Assembly (NCBI GenBank): GCA_002358955.1
Contig: DEPV01000089.1
Coordinates: 1 to 13,341 of the forward strand
Length of the DNA: 13,341 nucleotides
Direction of reading: 5' to 3'
Origin: Erysipelothrix sp. UBA3383
Lineage (GTDB): Bacteria; Bacillota_I; Bacilli_A; Erysipelotrichales; Erysipelotrichaceae
Notes under the pieces: model-generated
Told to the model about the DNA's origin: nothing
The model's input: the letters and a program-made list of their open reading frames with translations, nothing else
The model's database searches: none
Shown: positions 1-7,727 of the stretch, in pieces
How the letters are laid out: the number at the start of each line of letters is the position of its first letter
How positions within the stretch are numbered: the first letter of the stretch is position 1
Made by a program: the position numbers and the translations under genes

Positions 1-164
1 CAATGGCTTGGATGTATTCCATCATTATACTTTTAATGATTGGTGCAACATTCCTATTACTCAAAGACAATCCAGCCTATACAGTCAAACCGGTAAAACA
101 TAAAAAAGTGCGCAAGCCCTTTAAATTAGAGTTACCAAAATTTAGAAAGGAAGTTAAATCATGA
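1..164 (+). CDS. ABC sugar transporter permease, MalF type (3' end only)
   Basis: Only the last 53 codons are present, read from base 3 to a TGA stop at 162-164; the gene begins upstream of the window. The visible piece starts AWMYSIIILLMIGATFLLL, a hydrophobic stretch that fits the last membrane helix of a MalF-type sugar permease, where an AxAW motif followed by hydrophobic residues is common. A basic cytoplasmic tail of about 30 residues follows, rich in Lys and Pro. The stop overlaps the next gene's start codon (ATGA at 161-164), so the two permeases are probably translationally coupled and form the heterodimeric channel. The substrate is inferred from the neighbours to be arabino-oligosaccharide, which would make it a counterpart of B. 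subtilis AraP. The assignment rests on this short piece plus context. Confidence 0.78.
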   Translation, partial: MAWMYSIIILLMIGATFLLLKDNPAYTVKPVKHKKVRKPFKLELPKFRKEVKS

Positions 165-1144
165 ATAGTACATCAGAAAAAAGTTTCAAAGAAAAATTAC
201 TACCATGGAAATACAAAACAAAAAACTTCCTCTTTGGTACAGCACAAACCCAAGGATCCTTCTATAAACTAATCTCATATGTCCTTTTAATATCCATTGG
301 GTTTGTGTATATTTATCCACTGTTGAACATGGTGGTAACAAGTTTTAAATCATTGGATGACTTACTGGATATCTCAGTGAACTGGATTCCTTCTACTTTA
401 TACCTTCGTAACTACCAACAAGTATTCTCAGTTATGAAATTAAAAGAGGGGCTCTTTGGAAGTATTATGATTTCTTTAATTCCAACACTGATTCAATTGG
501 TAGTCACCATGTTAGTGGGTTATGGATTTGCGGTTTACGAATTTAAATTTAAGAAAACTTTATTGTTCTTATTACTCTTTAGTTTCGTAATACCACCACA
601 AATCTTAATGATGCCAACGTATGTTCTGTATAACGATCTGGGACTCTTAGGAGGATTGGGTGCGTTTATTGTACCTGCGTTGTTTGGACAAGGTATTAAA
701 AGTCCAATATTTATTCTAATTTTCTATCATTTTTTCAAACAGACGCCAAAATCATTGTATGAGGCGGCTCGAGTTGATGGGGCAGGAGAGTGGAAAATAT
801 TCCGCATGGTTGGAGTTCCGATGGCACTTCCTGCAATCGTAATTGTGTTCTTGTTCTCATTTGTTTGGTATTGGAATGAGACTTACTTAGTGAATCTTTA
901 CATCGGATCAGTAGGAGGAAAGGGGGTCAATTGGACAACGATATTAATTCAATTACAACAGTTTAGATCGAGCTATGAGCAGATGTATCCTGTGGCGTTG
1001 AATATTAATACGCCAAATAAATGGAACGAAGGTGTTTCAATGGCAGGTACTGTAATCAGTATCTTACCATTACTGATTACATACTTCTTCCTTCAACGAT
1101 ACTTCGTTGAGAGTGTTGACAATTCAGGAATAACGGGAGAATAA
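161..1144 (+). CDS. ABC sugar transporter permease, MalG/AraQ type
   Basis: This 327-residue membrane protein is an inner-membrane channel subunit of a carbohydrate uptake ABC transporter. About six hydrophobic segments are visible, near residues 37-60, 100-125, 132-152, 165-190, 222-242 and 293-315. The EAA loop that contacts the ATPase is clear: Y200 E201 A202 A203 R204 V205 D206 G207 A208, followed by a conserved LPA near residue 223. The protein has an N-terminal cytoplasmic tail of about 35 residues, longer than in many MalG proteins. AAAGGAAG at 146-153 lies 7 bases before the ATG, which overlaps the stop of the previous permease. It should pair with that permease and with the binding protein just downstream. 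Arabino-oligosaccharide uptake (like AraQ or AbnJ-type systems) is inferred from the enzymes in the operon, since permease sequence alone does not give the substrate. Confidence 0.9.
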   Translation: MNSTSEKSFKEKLLPWKYKTKNFLFGTAQTQGSFYKLISYVLLISIGFVYIYPLLNMVVTSFKSLDDLLDISVNWIPSTLYLRNYQQVFSVMKLKEGLFGSIMISLIPTLIQLVVTMLVGYGFAVYEFKFKKTLLFLLLFSFVIPPQILMMPTYVLYNDLGLLGGLGAFIVPALFGQGIKSPIFILIFYHFFKQTPKSLYEAARVDGAGEWKIFRMVGVPMALPAIVIVFLFSFVWYWNETYLVNLYIGSVGGKGVNWTTILIQLQQFRSSYEQMYPVALNINTPNKWNEGVSMAGTVISILPLLITYFFLQRYFVESVDNSGITGE

Positions 1145-1165
1145 AAGAAAGGATGTTAATTTAAC

Positions 1166-2605
1166 ATGAAAAAACTATTAACAATATTACTCGTGCTTTT
1201 ATTAGTTGTGGGATGTGGTAAGAAAACAGGAGGGTCAGGTGGTACAGCAAACTTTGATACCATGCCTGATATGACTGAGGAAAACATTACGCTAACAGTA
1301 GCGACATGGCAAACGCCAGCTCTTAAAGAAGCTCTAAAAGATGCTTTCGAAGAGAAATTTCCAAATATTACACTTGATTTAATTGACGTAGATACAACAG
1401 CTTGGATGGACAGTTTAACCAACCTTGCAACATCAGGGAACTTCCCAGATGTATTCTGGTATCAAGCTGATGTGGATGTTCCAATTCGTAACGGTTGGTT
1501 AGGAGATCTAACACCTTACTGGAATGCTGACCCTGAAACTGCAGATGTATTAGAATCATTGAAAGACCAAGGTGTCTTTGAAATGGTTGATGGATCAGAG
1601 AAGAAACTAGCAGCTGCTTCAGCATACCAACCTTATACAGTATTCTTAGATGAAAACTTATTTAACCGATTCAACAAAGACATGCCATCTACTGACTGGA
1701 CATGGTCAGAAATGATTGCACTACAAAAAGAAATGACAATTCCAGAATCAGGAATTTTCGGATATAACACTTATACGCTACCACTTACAATGTCACCAAT
1801 CGTTAACGGTGATGCAGTTGGAGAATTTGGATGGGATGGCGAGAAATACGATCTAACAGGATATTGGGCAGAAGCAATTCAACAACATGCTGACTACATC
1901 AATACTGAAGTTCATGCACCATTCTTTGATACCGATGAAGCAGAAGCAGCATTTGGAGACCGTCTATTATGGGCACCATCTTCAGGACGTGTTGCAATGC
2001 AACTTGACGCATGGTGGACAAAAACACTATTCTCAACACCAGAATTTGTTGAAAAAGGTATGAAATGGGTTCCTTACTCAGTACCAAAAGGTGATAATGC
2101 AGAAACTTTAAACAAGCCAGCATTTGTTGACTTTGGTTCAATTTCACCATCTTCAGAATACCCTCGTGAAGCGTATGAAGTTCTGAAATGGTTTGGATGG
2201 GGAAGTGAAGGATGGGATGTTAAACTTGATCACTTCGCAAACTCAACTCTAGAAAATGGAGATAAAGAGTACCCATTCCCAGATGGATTGCCAATGGTTG
2301 AAAACAGTAAACTATGGGATGAAATCTCAACACAAATTACTACAAAACTAACAGCAGATGGTAATGAAGACCAAGTTAAATACTACGATGCATTCCTGAA
2401 AAATGCACACTCACCAATTCCTTTAGGTGGAGCATCACAACCAGGATTCCAAACATTCCTAATCGAACAATACTTTGAAGGAGAATATGGAAACGTCGAA
2501 TTTGAAGTTAACGCAGGTAACTTACGTGCTGCAGATATTGCAAAAGACTTAACAGATAAAATTAATGAGATTCGTGAAGAAACCTTAGGTGAACTTTTCG
2601 AATAA
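1166..2605 (+). CDS. Extracellular sugar-binding lipoprotein of ABC transporter (family 1 solute-binding protein)
   Basis: This 479-residue protein is the surface receptor that hands sugar to the two permeases encoded just upstream. The N-terminus is a lipoprotein signal peptide: MKK, a run of Leu/Val, then the lipobox VVGC with the lipidated Cys at position 17, followed by a Gly/Ser-rich linker. The mature part has the family 1 solute-binding pattern: LTVATWQTPALKEALKDAFE near the start, then FPDVFWYQAD, and many surface Trp, Tyr and Asp residues suited to stacking on sugar rings. Its size is normal for oligosaccharide binders. GAAAGGA at 1147-1153 precedes the ATG with a rather long 12-base spacing. 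Arabino-oligosaccharide is the inferred ligand, from the operon content (compare AraN and AbnE). The stem-loop after the gene may raise its mRNA level relative to the downstream enzymes. Confidence 0.9.
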   Translation: MKKLLTILLVLLLVVGCGKKTGGSGGTANFDTMPDMTEENITLTVATWQTPALKEALKDAFEEKFPNITLDLIDVDTTAWMDSLTNLATSGNFPDVFWYQADVDVPIRNGWLGDLTPYWNADPETADVLESLKDQGVFEMVDGSEKKLAAASAYQPYTVFLDENLFNRFNKDMPSTDWTWSEMIALQKEMTIPESGIFGYNTYTLPLTMSPIVNGDAVGEFGWDGEKYDLTGYWAEAIQQHADYINTEVHAPFFDTDEAEAAFGDRLLWAPSSGRVAMQLDAWWTKTLFSTPEFVEKGMKWVPYSVPKGDNAETLNKPAFVDFGSISPSSEYPREAYEVLKWFGWGSEGWDVKLDHFANSTLENGDKEYPFPDGLPMVENSKLWDEISTQITTKLTADGNEDQVKYYDAFLKNAHSPIPLGGASQPGFQTFLIEQYFEGEYGNVEFEVNAGNLRAADIAKDLTDKINEIREETLGELFE

Positions 2606-2614
2606 CGGCATTAT

Positions 2615-2644
2615 TAAGAGACACGGCCGAAGTCGTGTCTCTTA
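2615..2644 (+). terminator. Intercistronic stem-loop after the binding-protein gene (partial terminator or mRNA stabiliser)
   Basis: The arms 2615-2627 and 2632-2644 pair over 13 positions, with a single G.U pair at 2626/2633, around a CGAA loop. The following bases are U-rich but broken (TTCATTTTA), so termination would be incomplete at most. It ends eight bases before the ribosome site of the next gene. Stem-loops in this place are well known after binding-protein genes, where they protect the upstream mRNA and lower downstream expression. The structure is read directly; the effect is inferred. Confidence 0.75.
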
Positions 2645-2652
2645 TTCATTTT

Positions 2653-2658
2653 AAGGAG
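2653..2658 (+). promoter_or_regulatory. Ribosome binding site that fixes the start of the GH43 gene
   Basis: AAGGAG lies six bases before the ATG at 2665. This makes 2665 the start rather than the in-frame GTG at 2635, which is buried in the 3' arm of the stem-loop and has no Shine-Dalgarno sequence in front of it. Confidence 0.85.
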
Positions 2659-2664
2659 CTAACT

Positions 2665-3831
2665 ATGTATAAAAGCACTCTTGGGGTTCATGACCCAACA
2701 ATTATATTCAACGCATCGAATGAAACCTATTATATGTATTCTACGGATACCACGCTCAATGATGAAATGACATTAGGGATTCCAATTCGTCAATCTAAAG
2801 ATTTAATAAACTGGGAATATTTACATACAGCACTGGATGGTATTCCGAAGTCTGTTTATGCCTATACCAAACCGGGTAATCTTTGGGCACCAGAAGTCGT
2901 TAGTTATAAAGATGGCTACCGGATGTATTATTCAGCATCAATATTTGGAACGAATGAATCTTGTATCAATTTAGCTGAGGCGCAACAGCCTGAAGGTCCA
3001 TGGATTGATAGAGGACTTGTTATTGCAAGTCATCCTGATAAGGATGAGCAGAATGCTATAGATGCTAATGTTCTTTATGATAAAGATGGGAAACTGTGGA
3101 TGGTCTACGGATCTTTTTTCTCAGGAATTCATATTGTTGAATTGAATGAGGAAACAGGTCTCTTAAAAACTGAAGGTGACATCGGACAATGTATTGCGAA
3201 TCGATCCATCAATGTGGAAGGGGCCTTAGAGGGGCCATTCATCTACTACAATAAAACCTTGGATTATTATTATTTATTTGTATCGTATGATTTTTTAGGA
3301 AGTTCATACAATATTCGTGTAGCACGATCTAAGGCAATCAATGGACCTTATAAGGATTATCAGGGTTTAGACATGTTTGAGGATGGGATTCATCCACATC
3401 GTCATGGGCTTAAAATTCTGGGTTCTTATAAAATGAATCATGAAGTGAATTGGACTTCAATTGGGCATAACTCAATTCTTGATCTTGGAGATGTTCAATA
3501 TATGGTGGCTCACTCGCGTGTGGATCATCAACAATATCCCCATTATGCTTATATTCGGGAGTTGTTGTGGTTGAAATCAGGATGGCCTGTAACAGCACTT
3601 CAAAGTCCTAGTGAAATACTGGACTGTGATTTAAGTAATCAAGTAATGCATGGCATTGTGTTTGATCCTGAATCAACCGATTCAATGATGGAACAAGCGA
3701 TCATGATTCAAAAAGAATTTGACTATATTGCTTATCGATGTACTTTAGAAGATCAAACAGAAGTGATAGCAGTATCGGGTATTAATCAAGAAGGTCATGT
3801 ATTTATGGCTTATCAGAAGGAGCTTCAATGA
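2665..3831 (+). CDS. Intracellular GH43 arabinanase / exo-alpha-1,5-L-arabinanase
   Basis: This 388-residue enzyme has no signal peptide, so it should act in the cytoplasm on imported arabino-oligosaccharides. It is a five-bladed beta-propeller of glycoside hydrolase family 43, an inverting family. The three expected acidic residues are visible: general base D10 in GVHDPTI right at the N-terminus, D133 in AIDANV, and catalytic acid E189 in LEGPF. Other arabinanase hallmarks are NLWAPEV, YYLFVSYDF followed by NIRVARSKAINGPY, and GHNS with H268, the His placed near the metal site in arabinanases. The residue after the second Asp is Ala rather than the usual Pro. About 60 residues follow the propeller and I recognise no domain there. 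The role resembles intracellular AbnB of Geobacillus. Exo- versus endo-action cannot be decided from sequence. Its TGA overlaps the next ATG. Confidence 0.88.
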   Translation: MYKSTLGVHDPTIIFNASNETYYMYSTDTTLNDEMTLGIPIRQSKDLINWEYLHTALDGIPKSVYAYTKPGNLWAPEVVSYKDGYRMYYSASIFGTNESCINLAEAQQPEGPWIDRGLVIASHPDKDEQNAIDANVLYDKDGKLWMVYGSFFSGIHIVELNEETGLLKTEGDIGQCIANRSINVEGALEGPFIYYNKTLDYYYLFVSYDFLGSSYNIRVARSKAINGPYKDYQGLDMFEDGIHPHRHGLKILGSYKMNHEVNWTSIGHNSILDLGDVQYMVAHSRVDHQQYPHYAYIRELLWLKSGWPVTALQSPSEILDCDLSNQVMHGIVFDPESTDSMMEQAIMIQKEFDYIAYRCTLEDQTEVIAVSGINQEGHVFMAYQKELQ

Positions 3832-5438
3832 AACGACAATTAGTAATCATCTTGTGTATGCTCTTGGGATTAAGTGCATGTACTACAAATAATAAAGGAA
3901 TATCAAAACCAGAGACAAAGGCATGGGATACCAGTTTGAATCGTAATGTAGGGATTCATGATCCATCCATTATTGTTGATGAGCATGATGGTAATAAAAC
4001 CTATTATGTATTTGGAACTCATATCTCTCAGGCTAAAAGTGATAATCTTACCGATTGGAACATTCCGAAGCGTAATAATGGTTATGTGAATATGGCAGAT
4101 AATGTCATCTATGGTGATACACAAGAAAACCTAGCAAAGACTTTTGAGTGGGCAGGATTTAATGATGCTGACTCAGCAAATGGGTATAACTTATGGGCAC
4201 CGGATGTGATCTATAATGAAAACTTTAAGTGGGATGATGGTACAACAGGTGCTTATCTTTACTACTACAGTGCATCATCAACATGGCGACGATCAGCCAT
4301 AGGAGTACTGGCTTCAACAGATGTTGAAGGACCTTACACCTATGTGGATACCATTCTTTATTCAGGATTTAGTAAAGTGGATTCTACGGATGGTAGTGAG
4401 CGTAATATTAATTATGAGAATACTCATCTTGATGAATTGATTAAGAATAAAACGATTGATGGCTTCAATGAGAAATGGGTTCGTAAAGCAGGGAAAGAAT
4501 ACAATTCGGATTATGCACCTAATGCGCTTGACCCTACAGTCTTTAGAACTAAGGAAGGGAAATTGCAATTGGTTTATGGATCTTGGTCAGGGGGGATTTT
4601 CCTTCTTGATCTTGATGAAACAACAGGAACCCCCATCTACCCAGGGACTGATGGTAAAACCGAAGATGGTCGTATCATTGATCGATACTTTGGAACCAAA
4701 CTGGCAGGTGGATACCATCGCTCAGGTGAAGGGTCATACATCACTTATTCAGAAGAGAGTGATACCTATTATCTGTACCTAACCTATGGTGGTTTGGCAG
4801 CTGATGGAGGGTATAACATGAGGGTTTTTAAAGCAGATGATGTAAGTGGACCTTATGTTGATGCTCAAGGAAACCGTCCGCTATTCACACAAGCGGATAA
4901 CAATGATAACTATGGTGTTAAAGTCATGGGTAACTATAAATTGGATGGAATGAGTAAGGGGTATAAAGCCTCAGGTCATAACTCGATCCTTCATGATGAG
5001 GGTAAGACTTATAATGTCTTCCATACGCGTTTTGATAATCAAGGGGAAGCCTTTGAATTGAAGGTGCACCCAATGTTATTGAGTGCGAATGGGTGGTATG
5101 TGACATTGCCTTATGAGTATGACAGCAATTTAGAACAAGCATCCGAATTAAAAGAAAACGAATATATCGGGACTTATGAGATGGTAAACCATAAAACCAA
5201 CACCACAGCAGAGATGGGTGTAAATCAAACACTTCAATTGAATGCTGATAATACAATCAGTGGTGATGTGAGTGGTACATATAGTGTCAATGATAAGAAT
5301 CAAATCCAAATGATAATTGGTGATGTGACTTATGAGGGTGTTATCAGTACACAAACTGTTAATAAGACAACAGAGAAAGTAGTATTATCCTTTGTTGGGT
5401 CCAATAATGAAACGATTTTCGCAAGTAAAGGGAGGTAA
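3828..5438 (+). CDS. Surface lipoprotein GH43 arabinanase (endo-alpha-1,5-L-arabinanase-like)
   Basis: This 536-residue enzyme is exported and lipid-anchored: the signal peptide MKRQLVIILCMLLG ends in lipobox LSAC with Cys18. The catalytic beta-propeller carries D45 in GIHDPSI, D235 in NALDPTVF and the likely acid E301 in SGEGSYI. It also has LWAPDV, VYGSWSGGIFLLDLD and GHNSIL with H384. From about residue 445 to the end is a small beta-rich C-terminal domain (GTYEMVNHKTN, then NADNTISGDVSGTY), which matches the C-terminal domain usually attached to larger secreted arabinanases such as B. subtilis AbnB/YxiA. It should cut arabinan at the cell surface and feed the binding protein. AGAAGGAG at 3815-3822 lies five bases before the ATG, which overlaps the preceding stop by four bases. 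It is a paralogue of the incomplete gene at 11434. Endo-action is inferred from family and location. Confidence 0.88.
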   Translation: MKRQLVIILCMLLGLSACTTNNKGISKPETKAWDTSLNRNVGIHDPSIIVDEHDGNKTYYVFGTHISQAKSDNLTDWNIPKRNNGYVNMADNVIYGDTQENLAKTFEWAGFNDADSANGYNLWAPDVIYNENFKWDDGTTGAYLYYYSASSTWRRSAIGVLASTDVEGPYTYVDTILYSGFSKVDSTDGSERNINYENTHLDELIKNKTIDGFNEKWVRKAGKEYNSDYAPNALDPTVFRTKEGKLQLVYGSWSGGIFLLDLDETTGTPIYPGTDGKTEDGRIIDRYFGTKLAGGYHRSGEGSYITYSEESDTYYLYLTYGGLAADGGYNMRVFKADDVSGPYVDAQGNRPLFTQADNNDNYGVKVMGNYKLDGMSKGYKASGHNSILHDEGKTYNVFHTRFDNQGEAFELKVHPMLLSANGWYVTLPYEYDSNLEQASELKENEYIGTYEMVNHKTNTTAEMGVNQTLQLNADNTISGDVSGTYSVNDKNQIQMIIGDVTYEGVISTQTVNKTTEKVVLSFVGSNNETIFASKGR

Positions 5439-5442
5439 GCAC

Positions 5443-6663
5443 ATGACTTATAAACATGCACCTAAGGGGTGGAACAGTTGGGATTGCTATGGTGCATCCG
5501 TAACTGAAGAAGAAGTACTAGCAAACGCACAGATTTTAAGTGACGAATTATTAGAGTTGGGATGGGATACTGCAGTTGTTGATATACAGTGGTATGAGCC
5601 AAAAGCAAACTCATCTGCATATCATAAATTTACAGAACTTGAGATGGATGAATATTCTCGATTAATACCAGCAGTCAATCGCTTCCCAAGTGCTAAAGAT
5701 GGTGTTGGATTTAAAGCATTGGGTGATGCCATTCATGCGATGGGATTGAAGTTTGGAATTCATATTATGCGTGGGATTCCTCGACAAGCCGTGCATCAAA
5801 ATACAGCACTTTTAAACAGTGAATATACAGCACGTGATATTGCATCGCCAAACTCCATTGCACCATGGAATACTGATATGTATGGACTGGATCCACAACA
5901 TCCAGGATCACAAGGGTATTATGATTCAATCTTTGAATTGTATGCAAGTTGGGGTGTGGATTACATTAAAGTTGATGATATTGCGGATTCTAAGTTATAT
6001 GGACCGCATTATGATGAAATAGCAATGATTAATAAAGCGATACAAAACAGTGGTCGTGAGATGGTCTTAAGTTTATCTCCAGGACCTGCTGATGTATCAC
6101 AAGCAACATACTATCAAGAACATGCCAACGTATGGCGTATGACGGATGATTACTGGGACATTTGGGAACTGCTTTTAGGGATGTTTGAACGTTGTAAAGT
6201 TTGGGCACCTTATGTAGGACCCAATTCATATCCTGATTGTGACATGTTACCACTTGGAAGAATTGGAATTCGATCTGTTGATGGTGGGGCTACAGACCGT
6301 ATGAGTCGCTTTACTCAAGGTGAACAACGTACCATGATGACTTTATGGTCAATCTTTGGATCACCACTGATGTTTGGTGGGGATTTGCGTTATAACGATG
6401 AGTTTACATGGGGTATTATCAAGTGTCCAGTGTTGACAAAAATGCATGCTGAAACCCATACACGATCTGAGCAATACCGTGATGATTCATACATTGTATG
6501 GGATGGTATTTCGGATAATCACCACTACAGAGCTGTCTTTAATATTAGTGATGCTGATATTGTAGTTACTAACATCGACTTTAAATTGGATGAAGTAAGT
6601 GTTAAAAGCCATGATGTTACCCTCTTTATAGATGGTAAAGAGGTGGCAGTCTATGGACAATAA
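5443..6663 (+). CDS. Cytoplasmic GH27 glycosidase, probable beta-L-arabinopyranosidase
   Basis: This 406-residue leaderless TIM-barrel enzyme belongs to glycoside hydrolase family 27, a retaining family best known for alpha-galactosidases. The family opening GWNSWDCYG is at the N-terminus. The nucleophile is D178 in DYIKVDD and the acid/base is D236 in WRMTDDYWD. Alpha-galactosidases carry an Asp-Asp pair in the strand that binds the sugar's O4 and O6; here the first is kept (D47) but the second is Ile48. GH27 beta-L-arabinopyranosidases also differ from alpha-galactosidases in this pocket (Asp to Glu in Streptomyces avermitilis and, as I recall, Ile in intracellular Geobacillus Abp). With arabinanases and AraR on either side, release of terminal L-arabinopyranose is the best call; alpha-galactosidase is the alternative. 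AAAGGGAGG at 5427-5435 supports this ATG over an in-frame TTG at 5392. Confidence 0.85.
   Translation: MTYKHAPKGWNSWDCYGASVTEEEVLANAQILSDELLELGWDTAVVDIQWYEPKANSSAYHKFTELEMDEYSRLIPAVNRFPSAKDGVGFKALGDAIHAMGLKFGIHIMRGIPRQAVHQNTALLNSEYTARDIASPNSIAPWNTDMYGLDPQHPGSQGYYDSIFELYASWGVDYIKVDDIADSKLYGPHYDEIAMINKAIQNSGREMVLSLSPGPADVSQATYYQEHANVWRMTDDYWDIWELLLGMFERCKVWAPYVGPNSYPDCDMLPLGRIGIRSVDGGATDRMSRFTQGEQRTMMTLWSIFGSPLMFGGDLRYNDEFTWGIIKCPVLTKMHAETHTRSEQYRDDSYIVWDGISDNHHYRAVFNISDADIVVTNIDFKLDEVSVKSHDVTLFIDGKEVAVYGQ
6621..6643 (+). promoter_or_regulatory. Hairpin covering the araR ribosome binding site
   Basis: CCTCTTT at 6621-6627 is a perfect complement of AAAGAGG at 6637-6643, with a nine-base loop. 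The right arm is the araR Shine-Dalgarno sequence, which lies nine bases before the ATG at 6653. The hairpin sits inside the last codons of the GH27 gene, so ribosomes finishing that gene would open it. This suggests translational coupling of araR to its upstream neighbour. The pairing is seen directly; the regulatory role is inferred. Confidence 0.5.
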
Positions 6664-7723
6664 ACCTAAGTATCAGATATTAAAAGATATCATCATTCAA
6701 GAAATTCAAATGGGTCAATTGAAACAAGGGGATAAACTACCTTCTGAAATTGAACTGCAAAAAGATCATCAAGTATCACGTCATACGGTTCGCGTTGCCC
6801 TAGAGCAACTTGAAAATGAGGGTGTGATTGAGAAAGAACACGGTGTGGGATCGTTTGTAAAATTGTCTAAGAAAGTACGTAATAAAACCATTGGTGTCAT
6901 TACGACTTATATGTCTGATTACATCTTCCCTGAAATCATACGAGGGATTGAACGTGAGCTTACTGACCAAGAGTATTCAATGTTGCTGGTGAACACCAAT
7001 AACAATCCCGCTACAGAGCGTAAGGCACTGCAAATGATGTTAGACAATCAAGTTGAAGGGATTATTATAGAGCCTACAAAAAGTGCATTTTATAACCCCA
7101 ACATTGATATGTATTTAAACATTCGAAAAAATGGGATTCATTTGATTACCATCAACGCCAGAATGGAAGACTTAGATTTACCATTCATTGGTATTAATGA
7201 TGTTGAGGCAGCTTATGTGAATACCAATTACTTAATCGAGAAAAATCATCTTGAGATTGGAGCCATCTTTAAATCGGATGATAAGCAAGGAAAAGAACGA
7301 TTAAAAGGGTTTGTAACAGCATTATCAGAACATGGATTACCATATCGCAATCAAAATGTACTTATGTATACAACAGAAGATAAGGATCAAATCATGTTTA
7401 ATGAGGTCAGTCAGTTGATTGATAAAAAAGAAATCACTGCACTGGTATGTTATAACGATGCGATCGCTTTAGAAGTCTTAAACTTATGTACTGCTAAGGG
7501 CATCCGTATTCCACAAGACCTGTCCATAGTTAGTTTTGATAACTCGATCTTGAGTATGTTGACATCAACCAAGATTACCTCAATATCGCATCCACAAACC
7601 ATTTTGGGACATGATGCGGCAAGAGAAATTATTAAATTAGTAGAAAATAAGGATTATCGTTTTGATGGTATTGTCTATCCCGTTAATTTAGACATTAAAG
7701 AATCGGTAAAGGAGCTTAAATAA
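6653..7723 (+). CDS. araR: Arabinose-responsive transcriptional repressor AraR (GntR HTH + LacI-type sensor)
   Basis: This 356-residue protein joins a GntR-type winged-helix DNA-binding domain (residues 1-70; LPSEIELQ, VSRHTVRVALEQLENEGVIE, GVGSFV) to a LacI/periplasmic-binding-like effector domain (about 77-356). The order is characteristic of B. subtilis AraR. Stretches such as KTIGVITTYMSDYIFPEIIRGIE, STNNNP-like VNTNNNP, IIIEPTKSA and LVCYNDAIALEVL closely resemble that protein as I know it. AraR represses arabinan, arabinose-transport and catabolic genes, and L-arabinose releases it. The ATG at 6653 has AAAGAGG upstream and overlaps the GH27 gene by 11 bases; the in-frame ATG at 6632 has no ribosome site. 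Its place in the middle of the operon implies autoregulation. No palindromic AraR operator is visible in the window, so the target promoter is probably upstream. Confidence 0.93.
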   Translation: MDNKPKYQILKDIIIQEIQMGQLKQGDKLPSEIELQKDHQVSRHTVRVALEQLENEGVIEKEHGVGSFVKLSKKVRNKTIGVITTYMSDYIFPEIIRGIERELTDQEYSMLLVNTNNNPATERKALQMMLDNQVEGIIIEPTKSAFYNPNIDMYLNIRKNGIHLITINARMEDLDLPFIGINDVEAAYVNTNYLIEKNHLEIGAIFKSDDKQGKERLKGFVTALSEHGLPYRNQNVLMYTTEDKDQIMFNEVSQLIDKKEITALVCYNDAIALEVLNLCTAKGIRIPQDLSIVSFDNSILSMLTSTKITSISHPQTILGHDAAREIIKLVENKDYRFDGIVYPVNLDIKESVKELK

Positions 7724-7727
7724 AAGA

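Noticed and set aside
162..164. Mycoplasma-like genetic code with TGA as Trp
   Set aside because: Two TGA codons form ATGA stop/start overlaps (162-164, 3829-3831) and conserved tryptophans are TGG throughout, so TGA is a stop.
2635..2664. GTG at 2635 as the start of the cytoplasmic GH43 (ten extra residues)
   Set aside because: It lies inside the hairpin stem with no ribosome site before it, whereas ATG 2665 has AAGGAG six bases upstream and begins just before the family's HDP motif.
4456..4782. A 108-codon open frame inside the lipoprotein GH43 gene, and the several minus-strand open frames
   Set aside because: All lie inside clear enzyme or transporter genes, lack family motifs and show no independent ribosome sites. 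They are shadow frames.
5407..5420. TGAAACGATTTTCG as a CcpA cre site
   Set aside because: The CG is one base out of place relative to the cre consensus and the site is inside a coding end; the match is not convincing.
5392..5442. TTG at 5392 as the start of the GH27 gene
   Set aside because: It would overlap the lipoprotein gene deeply, has no Shine-Dalgarno, and ATG 5443 has AAAGGGAGG seven bases upstream.
6632..6652. ATG at 6632 as the araR start
   Set aside because: No ribosome site precedes it and it lies in the hairpin loop. AraR-family proteins start a few residues before the PKY motif, which matches ATG 6653.
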